In this document: positions 1 through 5,554 of the stretch, one piece after another
Position numbering within the stretch: the stretch's first letter is position 1
How the letters are laid out: the number at the start of each line of letters is the position of its first letter
Source of the DNA: an uncultured Collinsella sp.
Lineage (GTDB): Bacteria; Actinomycetota; Coriobacteriia; Coriobacteriales; Coriobacteriaceae
Assembly: GCA_902475375.1 (NCBI GenBank)
Contig: CABRZC010000097.1
Coordinates: forward strand, 1-7,096
Direction of reading: 5' to 3'
Length of the DNA: 7,096 nt
Made by a program: the position numbers and the translations under genes
Notes under the pieces: generated by a model
What the model was told of the DNA's origin: nothing
What the model saw: only the letters and a program-made list of their open reading frames with translations
Databases searched by the model: none

Positions 1-2
1 AG

Positions 3-488
3 GAGCAGCTGATCTCGACCGACCCGTTGACTGGCCTCAACAATCGCAACCGTTTTGAGACCTATATGCTGTCGCTCTTCTCAAATGTAGGTCAGGCCGA
101 AGATGTATATCTGCTTATGATGGACGCTGACGGCTTTAAGCAGATTAACGACCGGTATGGACATGTTGAGGGCGATCATGCCCTCCAGGTCATATCTGCT
201 ACGCTCAAAGAGGTCTGCTCGGCGTCTGGTGGCTTTATCGCACGTTATGGCGGCGATGAGTTCGTGGTGCTTCAAAAGGCGGCGGCGGAGCAGGACATCG
301 TGCGTCTGTGCGCGGCAATCAGCGACGAGCTCGCACGTGCCGAGGTTCCGTATCTGTTGCGGATGTCCATCGGCTACGCACGGGTCGGTGATGGTGTCGA
401 TACCTGGCAAGACTTGCTTCGCGCTGCCGACGCGGAGCTCTACCGCGTCAAGGCCGAGAAAAAGAAGTCCGGCGTCCAGATACGCTAG
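3..488 (+). CDS. GGDEF-domain diguanylate cyclase, C-terminal part (5' end outside window)
   Basis: This is the catalytic GGDEF domain of a diguanylate cyclase, which joins two GTP into cyclic di-GMP. The frame is open from base 3 and starts inside the domain's entry motif, DPLTGLNNRNRF. The first possible start codon in frame (TTG at 27) falls in the middle of that motif, so the true start and any sensory or membrane region lie before the window. The metal-binding DADGFKQIND segment is at about 123-152, and the signature GGDEF is intact at 249-263, preceded by ARY. The later RMSIGYA strand and the final AADAELYRVKAEKK helix are normal for the family. The four residues where the inhibitory RxxD site would sit are ASGG, so product feedback through that site is not expected. 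The gene ends at TAG 486-488 and converges on the EamA gene. Catalytic activity is inferred from the intact motif. Confidence 0.93.
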   Translation, partial: EQLISTDPLTGLNNRNRFETYMLSLFSNVGQAEDVYLLMMDADGFKQINDRYGHVEGDHALQVISATLKEVCSASGGFIARYGGDEFVVLQKAAAEQDIVRLCAAISDELARAEVPYLLRMSIGYARVGDGVDTWQDLLRAADAELYRVKAEKKKSGVQIR

Positions 489-512
489 AAAAAGGGGCAC
501 ACGCTTGCGTGC
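489..512 (-). terminator. Weak intrinsic terminator-like hairpin for the EamA gene
   Basis: Read on the minus strand, bases 512-497 can form a six-pair stem (GCACGC with GTGTGC, one G-U pair) around an AAGC loop. It is followed by CCC and then five T (493-489). It lies 76 bases past the EamA stop and directly abuts the stop of the convergent GGDEF gene. On the plus strand the same bases have an A-C mismatch and no T-run, so it would act only on leftward transcription. The stem is short and three bases separate it from the T-run, so function is uncertain. The rest of 489-588 shows no gene and no clear plus-strand terminator. Confidence 0.35.
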
Positions 513-588
513 ATGGCGGCCCTCGGCTCTCCGATGTACTCCATTAAACTAAAGTATATGAATCCCCTCTGCTAATAAGGGCAGTTCG

Positions 589-1524
589 TTAGACCTTTTT
601 GGGTTTGTTGACGATGATGATGCCGCCGCAGACCAACAGTAGGGCAACGATGACGGTAACGGGGCTCGTGCCAGCGCCCTCGTCGAGCAGCAGTGCGCTC
701 AACAGCACGCCAAAGACCGGGTTCATAAAGCCAAAGACCGAAACGCGGCTGACGGGGTTGACGGCGAGCAGGCGGGACCACAGCGAGTACGCGACGGCGG
801 AAATGAGTGCCATATAAATGATGAGCGCGATGGCGGGGGCGATTTCGGTGGGGGACAACGTGCCGCCCATCAAAAACCCGATGGCGGTAAGGACCACGCC
901 ACCGACTAAAAACTGCCACCCGGCAAGCAAGACGCCGTCGTGCTCGCGCGAGAAGATGCCAATCAGGCAGGTCGAAAGGGCACCCGCGACGGTGGAGGCT
1001 AGGATAAAGCCCTCGCCGTCGAGCGTAAAGCCAAAGGTGCCGTCCGCGCCCGAAAGGTTGACGAGCGCGACGCCGGCAAAGCCCAGCATACAGCCAAGCA
1101 CCTTGGCCGTATCGAGCTTCTCGGTGCGAAACGCCAGGGCGGCAAAGAGGATTGCGAGGAAGTTGGCGCTGGCTTCAATGATGGAACTCGACATAGCGCT
1201 TGCATGGGAGAGACCAAGGTAGAAAAAGAAGTACTGGCCGATGGTCTGGAAGAGCGACAAGATGCAGATGGGCTTGATATCGCGGGCTTGCGGAACGAGT
1301 GGACGGCGCTGAGCCGTGCTCATCCCAACGATAACCAGGGCGCCGGCAAGCGTAAAGCGCAAACCTGCGAAGAGCAGCTGCGAGGCGCTATCATGCGCGG
1401 GGATGCCAAACAGCTCGTAGCCGATCTTGATGCAGGGGAAAGCCGACCCCCAGAGTGCGCAGCAGACGAGGCAGCCCAGGATGAGTCCGGGCAGGGTGGC
1501 GAGATACGGCTTGCGGCTTTCCAT
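589..1524 (-). CDS. EamA/DMT-family 10-TM transporter
   Basis: This is a 311-residue integral membrane protein of the drug/metabolite transporter superfamily with two EamA repeats, roughly residues 12-155 and 170-305. Ten hydrophobic segments are visible. Family landmarks are ALWGSAFPCIKIG (23-35) near the first helix, ASANFLAILFAALAF (118-132) closing repeat 1, and MNPVFGVLLSALLLDEG (267-283) at the matching place in repeat 2. Repeat 2 keeps the NPV..LL..DE pattern, while repeat 1 has NF where a proline is common. The tail NKPKKV is basic, as expected for a cytoplasmic end. The start at 1524 is chosen because AGAAAGGA lies just upstream. A longer in-frame GTG start at 1566 would lie inside the purL terminator hairpin and is unlikely. 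Substrate cannot be told from sequence; relatives export amino acids, metabolites or drugs. The gene follows purL on the same strand but behind a strong terminator. Confidence 0.92.
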   Translation of the reverse strand: MESRKPYLATLPGLILGCLVCCALWGSAFPCIKIGYELFGIPAHDSASQLLFAGLRFTLAGALVIVGMSTAQRRPLVPQARDIKPICILSLFQTIGQYFFFYLGLSHASAMSSSIIEASANFLAILFAALAFRTEKLDTAKVLGCMLGFAGVALVNLSGADGTFGFTLDGEGFILASTVAGALSTCLIGIFSREHDGVLLAGWQFLVGGVVLTAIGFLMGGTLSPTEIAPAIALIIYMALISAVAYSLWSRLLAVNPVSRVSVFGFMNPVFGVLLSALLLDEGAGTSPVTVIVALLLVCGGIIIVNKPKKV

Positions 1525-1528
1525 GATG

Positions 1529-1536
1529 TCCTTTCT
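1529..1536 (-). promoter_or_regulatory. Ribosome binding site of the EamA gene
   Basis: Minus-strand AGAAAGGA lies four bases before the ATG at 1524-1522. It decides the start of the transporter gene against the longer in-frame GTG at 1566, which has no comparable site and lies within a hairpin. Confidence 0.7.
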
Positions 1537-1549
1537 GTATGCGCGAAGC

Positions 1550-1585
1550 AAAAAAGAACCCGCCACCGGGCGTGCCGGTGGCGGG
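1550..1585 (-). terminator. Strong intrinsic terminator after purL
   Basis: A perfect 11-pair GC-rich stem (1559-1569 with 1575-1585) encloses a five-base loop. On the minus strand it is followed by TTCTTTTTT (1558-1550), the classic layout of a Rho-independent terminator for leftward transcription. It begins 38 bases past the purL stop codon. On the plus strand the sequence after the stem is not T-rich, so it is one-directional. Its T-run ends only 25 bases before the EamA start codon, leaving almost no room for a separate promoter between them. Confidence 0.9.
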
Positions 1586-1591
1586 TGTTGT

Positions 1592-1617
1592 TACCCGAGG
1601 GGATTGTACCCGATGGG
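1592..1617. repeat. Short imperfect direct repeat between purL and its terminator
   Basis: TACCCGAGGGG (1592-1602) and TACCCGATGGG (1607-1617) match at 10 of 11 positions with a 15-base period. They fill most of the gap between the purL stop and the terminator stem. No function is evident. It may be a small local duplication. Confidence 0.5.
1603..1608 (-). promoter_or_regulatory. Possible -10 element ahead of the purL terminator
   Basis: Minus-strand TACAAT (1608-1603) matches the sigma-70 -10 consensus at five of six positions. The best -35 candidate, TTCGCC about 18 bases upstream in the last purL codons, matches at only three of six. A transcript from here would start before the terminator hairpin and run toward the EamA gene. 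This is tentative and rests on one hexamer. Confidence 0.2.
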
Positions 1618-1623
1618 AAAGGT

Positions 1624-4600
1624 TTAGGCGAAGTAGGCTACGCCGCTCTCAAAGATCGGCATGAACTTATCGCCGGGGACATGCTCGGGCACGTTGCGGT
1701 ACAGGTTGTCGCCGCGACGCTCGGCATGGCCCATCTTGCCCAGGACGCGGCCGTCGGGGCTCGTGATGCCCTCGATGGCGAGTGCGGAGCCGTTGGGGTT
1801 GACGGAAAGATCCATGCTGGGCTTGCCGTTCTCGCCCACGTACTGCGTGGCGACCTGGCCGTTGGCGATGAGCTGGGCGAGCACCTCGTCGTTGGCGACA
1901 AAGCGACCCTCGCCGTGGCTGATGGCGACGGTGTAGGGGTCGTCCAGGCTGCACTGCGACAGCCACGGGGACAGGTTGGACGAGATACGGGTGCGCACCA
2001 GACGGCTCTGATGGCGACCGATGGTGTTGAACGTCAGCGTGGGCGCATCGGGCGTGGCGTCGACGATGTCGCCGTAGGGCACCAGACCGAGCTTGATCAG
2101 GGCCTGGAAGCCGTTGCAGATGCCCAGCATCAGGCCGTCGCGGGCCTTGAGCAGGTCGCGGACTGCCTCGGTGACCTCGGGAGCGCGGAAGAACGCCGTG
2201 ATGAACTTGGCGGAGCCATCGGGCTCGTCGCCGCCCGAGAAGCCGCCGGGGATCATGACGATCTGGCTTGCACGGATGCGGCGGGCAAGCTCGTGGGTGC
2301 TCTCGGCGACGGCCTCGGGCGTGAGGTTGTTGATCACGAAGGTGTCGGCCTCGGCGCCGGCGGCGCGGAAGGCACGGGCGCTATCGTACTCGCAGTTGTT
2401 GCCGGGGAACACGGGGATTACCACGCGCGGGCGGGCGATCTTGGCGCCGCTGTACACGTGGATATCCTTGGCACGGAAGTCGATGGTCTCGACCTTGGCA
2501 GTCTCGCCGGCGCTGCGGTAGGCAAAGACGCCCTCGATGCCGCTCTCCCAGGCCTCTTGGAGCTCGGAGAGCTCGATGACCTCGGAGCCGGTATCGATGA
2601 CATAACCCTCGACGGTGGTGCCCAGGGGCTCGACGACAACGCCGTCGGCGACCTCGGGCAGCTCGGCATCCTCGGCAAGCTCGACGATAAAGCTGCCATA
2701 GAGCGGGGTGAAGAGGCTCTCCACGTCCACATCCTCGGCAAGCTCGATACCGATCTGGTTGCCGACGCACATCTTAAAGAGGCTCTCGGCGCCGCAGCCG
2801 TAGCCGGGCGTGGAGACGGCCAGGGCGTCGCCGGTGGCGGTGAGCGCCTCGACGGCGTCAAATGCGGCGAGCAGCTGCTGGGCATCGGGACGGTAGTCCT
2901 GGCCATAGGTGGCGGGGGCGATGCGGACGACGCGGTGCGTAAGGCCCTTGAACTCGGGGGAGACGGCGCGGGCCGCCTTGCCCACGGCGACAGCGAAGCT
3001 GATGAGGGTCGGCGGAACGTTGAGCTCGCCGGCCTCGTCCTCAAACGAACCGCTCATGGAGTCCTTGCCGCCGATGGCGCCGGTACCCAGGTCGACTTGG
3101 GCCATAAGGGCGCCCAAGACGGCTGCCATGGGCTTGCCCCAGCGCTCGGCCTCGGTGCGCAGACGCTCGAAGTACTCCTGGAAGGAGAGGTAGGCGCGCT
3201 TGTGCTCAAAGCCTGCGGCCACGAGCTTGGCGATGGACTCGACCACGGACAGGTAGGCGCCCGCAAACTGGTCGGCCTCCATCAGATAGGGGTTAAAGCC
3301 CCATGCCATAGCGCTCGCCGTGGTGGTCTCACCGTCCACGGGGAACTTGGCGACCATGGCAGAGCTCGGGGTGAGCTGCGTCTTGCCGCCAAAGGGCATG
3401 AGCACGGTCGCGGCGCCGATGGTGGAGTCGAAGCGCTCGGAAAGGCCCTTGTTGGAGGCGACGTTAAGATCGGTGACGAGCGAGGTCATGCGCTCGGCAA
3501 GCGTGGTGCCGGCCCAGCTGGGCTGCCACACGCTGCGGGCGCAGACGTGGGCGACCTGGTGCTTGGGCGCACCGTTGGAGTTGAGGAACTCGCGGGACAG
3601 ATCGACGATGGCGACGCCATTCCATGCCATGCGCATGCGCGGCTCGGCGGTAACCTCGGCGATGACGGTTGCCTCCAGGTTCTCCTCGGCGGCGTAGCCC
3701 ATGAACTCCTCGACGTCACCGTCGGCGACGGCGCAGGCCATGCGCTCCTGGGACTCAGAGATAGCGAGCTCGGTGCCGTCCAAGCCGTCGTACTTCTTGG
3801 TCACGGTATCAAGGTCGACATACAGGCCATCGGCAAGCTCGCCCACGGCGACCGAGACGCCGCCGGCGCCAAAGTCGTTGCAGCGCTTGATCAGACGGCA
3901 GGCATCGCCGCGGCGGAACAGGCGCTGCAGCTTGCGCTCGACCGGGGCGTTGCCCTTCTGGACCTCGGCGCCCGAGGTCTCGATGGACTCGGTGTTCTGG
4001 GTCTTGGAGGAGCCGGTGGCGCCACCGATGCCATCACGGCCAGTGCGGCCGCCCAGCAGGATGATCTTGTCGGTGGGGGCGGGGCACTCGCGACGAACGT
4101 GGTTTGCCGGGGTAGCGCCCACGACGGCGCCGACCTCCATGCGCTTGGCCACGTAACCGGGGTGATAGAGTTCGTTGACCTGACCGGTGGCAAGGCCGAT
4201 CTGGTTGCCGTAGCTGGAGTAGCCGGCGGCGGCAGTGGTCACGAGCTTGCGCTGCGGCAGCTTGCCCTCGAGCGTCTCGGAGACCGGGACGGTGGGGTCG
4301 CCGGCACCGGTGACACGCATGGCCTGGTACACGTAGCTGCGGCCCGAGAGCGGGTCGCGGATGGCGCCGCCCACGCAGGTGGCGGCACCGCCGAAGGGCT
4401 CGATCTCGGTCGGGTGGTTGTGGGTCTCGTTCTTAAAGAGGAACAGCCAGTCCTGGTCCTCGCCATCGACATCGACCTTCACCTTGACGGTGCAGGCGTT
4501 GATCTCCTCGGACTCGTCGACATCGGTCATGACGCCGGTCTTCTTGAGGTACTTGGCGCCGATGGTGCCCATGTCCATGAGGCAGACGGGCTTGGCGTCG

Positions 4601-5370
4601 CGACCGAGTTCGTGGCGCATCTCCATGTAGCGGTCGAAGGCCTGCTGCACCACGGCGTCGTCGATCGTCACGTCGTCTAGGACGGTGCCGAAGGTGGTGT
4701 GGCGGCAGTGATCGGACCAGTAGGTGTCGATCACGCGGATCTCGGTGATGGTGGGGTCGCGATCCTCATCGCGGAAGTACTGCTGGCAGAAGGCGATGTC
4801 CGCCTCGTCCATGGCAAGACCGCGCTCGGAAATAAAGGCGGCAAGGCCGGCCTCATCGAGCTCGCGGAAGCCGTCGAGCACTTCGACGGGCTGGGGCTCG
4901 GGGGTCTCCATGTACAGCGTCTCGGGCAGGTCGAGCGAGGCGATGCGCGCCTCGACGGGGTTCACCACGTAGTGCTTGATGGCCTCGATGGCGTCTTCGT
5001 CCAGAGCGCCCGAGATCATATAGACCTTGGCGGAGCGCACGGCGGGGCGCTCGCCCTGGCTGATGAGCTGCACGCACTCGCTGGCGGAGTCGGCGCGCTG
5101 GTCAAACTGGCCAGGCAGGAATTCGACGGCAAAGACGGCGCCATCGCTTGCGGGGAGCTCGTCGTAGGTCACATCGACCTGGGGCTCGCTAAAGACGGTC
5201 GGCACGCAGGAGCGGAAAAGCTCCTCGTCGATGCCCTCGACGTCGTAGCGGTTGATGATCCTCAGGGCCTCGATGCCCTTGATGCCGAGAATCTCGGTCA
5301 GCTCGCCCTTGAGCTGTTGAGCCTCGACGTCGAACCCGGGTTTCTTCTCCACGTAGATACGAGAGACCAT
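1624..5370 (-). CDS. purL: Phosphoribosylformylglycinamidine synthase, single-chain with fused glutaminase
   Basis: PurL converts FGAR, glutamine and ATP to FGAM, glutamate, ADP and phosphate, the fourth step of de novo purine synthesis in the cytosol. The protein is a complete 1248 residues, the length of the single-chain form found in clostridia and relatives. An N-terminal PurS-like and linker region (about 1-215) carries FLPGQFDQRADSA. The synthetase core has SDHCRH (219-224), ETHNHPT (315-321), NDFGAGG (498-504) and IGGKDSM (766-772). The class I glutaminase domain covers about 980-1248, with the nucleophile Cys1085 in GICNGFQ, SHGEGRF around 1152, and the His1215/Glu1217 pair in GHAER. 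All key residues are present, so it should be active. The start at 5370 has AGGAAGG nine bases upstream; an in-frame GTG 36 codons earlier adds a non-family-like extension. Codon use is very strongly biased to G/C endings, suggesting good expression. No purS or purQ is next to it, consistent with the fusion. Confidence 0.98.
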   Translation of the reverse strand: MVSRIYVEKKPGFDVEAQQLKGELTEILGIKGIEALRIINRYDVEGIDEELFRSCVPTVFSEPQVDVTYDELPASDGAVFAVEFLPGQFDQRADSASECVQLISQGERPAVRSAKVYMISGALDEDAIEAIKHYVVNPVEARIASLDLPETLYMETPEPQPVEVLDGFRELDEAGLAAFISERGLAMDEADIAFCQQYFRDEDRDPTITEIRVIDTYWSDHCRHTTFGTVLDDVTIDDAVVQQAFDRYMEMRHELGRDAKPVCLMDMGTIGAKYLKKTGVMTDVDESEEINACTVKVKVDVDGEDQDWLFLFKNETHNHPTEIEPFGGAATCVGGAIRDPLSGRSYVYQAMRVTGAGDPTVPVSETLEGKLPQRKLVTTAAAGYSSYGNQIGLATGQVNELYHPGYVAKRMEVGAVVGATPANHVRRECPAPTDKIILLGGRTGRDGIGGATGSSKTQNTESIETSGAEVQKGNAPVERKLQRLFRRGDACRLIKRCNDFGAGGVSVAVGELADGLYVDLDTVTKKYDGLDGTELAISESQERMACAVADGDVEEFMGYAAEENLEATVIAEVTAEPRMRMAWNGVAIVDLSREFLNSNGAPKHQVAHVCARSVWQPSWAGTTLAERMTSLVTDLNVASNKGLSERFDSTIGAATVLMPFGGKTQLTPSSAMVAKFPVDGETTTASAMAWGFNPYLMEADQFAGAYLSVVESIAKLVAAGFEHKRAYLSFQEYFERLRTEAERWGKPMAAVLGALMAQVDLGTGAIGGKDSMSGSFEDEAGELNVPPTLISFAVAVGKAARAVSPEFKGLTHRVVRIAPATYGQDYRPDAQQLLAAFDAVEALTATGDALAVSTPGYGCGAESLFKMCVGNQIGIELAEDVDVESLFTPLYGSFIVELAEDAELPEVADGVVVEPLGTTVEGYVIDTGSEVIELSELQEAWESGIEGVFAYRSAGETAKVETIDFRAKDIHVYSGAKIARPRVVIPVFPGNNCEYDSARAFRAAGAEADTFVINNLTPEAVAESTHELARRIRASQIVMIPGGFSGGDEPDGSAKFITAFFRAPEVTEAVRDLLKARDGLMLGICNGFQALIKLGLVPYGDIVDATPDAPTLTFNTIGRHQSRLVRTRISSNLSPWLSQCSLDDPYTVAISHGEGRFVANDEVLAQLIANGQVATQYVGENGKPSMDLSVNPNGSALAIEGITSPDGRVLGKMGHAERRGDNLYRNVPEHVPGDKFMPIFESGVAYFA

Positions 5371-5379
5371 TGGTTCCTG

Positions 5380-5386
5380 CCTTCCT
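5380..5386 (-). promoter_or_regulatory. Ribosome binding site of purL
   Basis: Minus-strand AGGAAGG lies nine bases before the purL ATG, with a second AGGAA closer in. It fixes the start at 5370, giving the normal N-terminus MVSRIYVEKKPGF instead of a longer reading from a GTG at 5478. Confidence 0.8.
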
Positions 5387-5463
5387 GATCGGTTGGGCGT
5401 ACGGTACGGTATGCGGCAGCGGTCGGTTTGCGGGGTCTGCCCTGCGGTCGCCTTGAGCCACAT

Positions 5464-5473
5464 GTTTGTAAAC
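5464..5473. promoter_or_regulatory. Small palindrome, possible operator
   Basis: GTTTGTAAAC is a 4+4 inverted repeat with a two-base centre, placed just beside the overlapping -10 candidates of the divergent promoters. That position would suit a repressor binding site. It is short and could occur by chance, and I do not recognise it as the site of a particular regulator. Confidence 0.2.
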
Positions 5474-5540
5474 CTCACTATGATACGACAGCTCGCGGCG
5501 CGTAGAGGACGGCGAGGGTGCTACAGTGAAGCGCAAACAA

Positions 5541-5548
5541 GAGAAAGG
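5541..5548 (+). promoter_or_regulatory. Ribosome binding site of the antiporter gene
   Basis: GAGAAAGG lies six bases before the ATG at 5555-5557. It supports this start over a GTG at 5526, which is in another frame and gives a non-membrane peptide. Confidence 0.75.
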
Positions 5549-5554
5549 CATCAC

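Larger units (their letters stand above)
5371..5554. promoter_or_regulatory. Divergent promoter region between purL and the antiporter gene
   Basis: These 184 bases must hold the promoters of two divergent genes. The best -10 candidates overlap: plus-strand TATGAT (5479-5484) for the antiporter and minus-strand TATCAT (5485-5480) for purL, each five of six to consensus. On the plus side TTGAGC (5453-5458) is a possible -35, but the spacer would be 20 bases, which is long. No good -35 is seen for purL. If correct, purL would have a leader of about 100 bases. An inverted repeat, GTTT-GT-AAAC (5464-5473), and a tandem GTACG repeat (5399-5411) lie in the leader side. I see no recognisable purine riboswitch and no convincing attenuator hairpin. 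Confidence 0.45.

Noticed and set aside
540..588. Possible promoter or small RNA in the AT-rich stretch between the convergent genes
   Set aside because: There is no paired -35/-10 and no terminator to bound a transcript. The inverted repeat CTGC/GCAG near 570 is too short to support a structure.
1204..4680. A 1158-residue plus-strand protein
   Set aside because: It is exactly codon-antisense to purL, which carries all its catalytic motifs. Its translation is repetitive Gly/Ala/Asp/Val sequence without family features, and it has no convincing start context.
4699..5388. A 229-residue plus-strand protein antisense to the purL N-terminus
   Set aside because: It shares the same antisense register and is explained by purL codon bias. 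The opposite strand encodes the conserved PurL N-terminal region.
5371..5478. An extended purL N-terminus from the GTG at 5478
   Set aside because: The extra 36 residues do not look like the family, and the ATG at 5370 has a well-spaced ribosome site.
5371..5480. A purine or other riboswitch in the purL leader
   Set aside because: No conserved purine-riboswitch core and no terminator or start-codon-masking hairpin can be seen in the leader.
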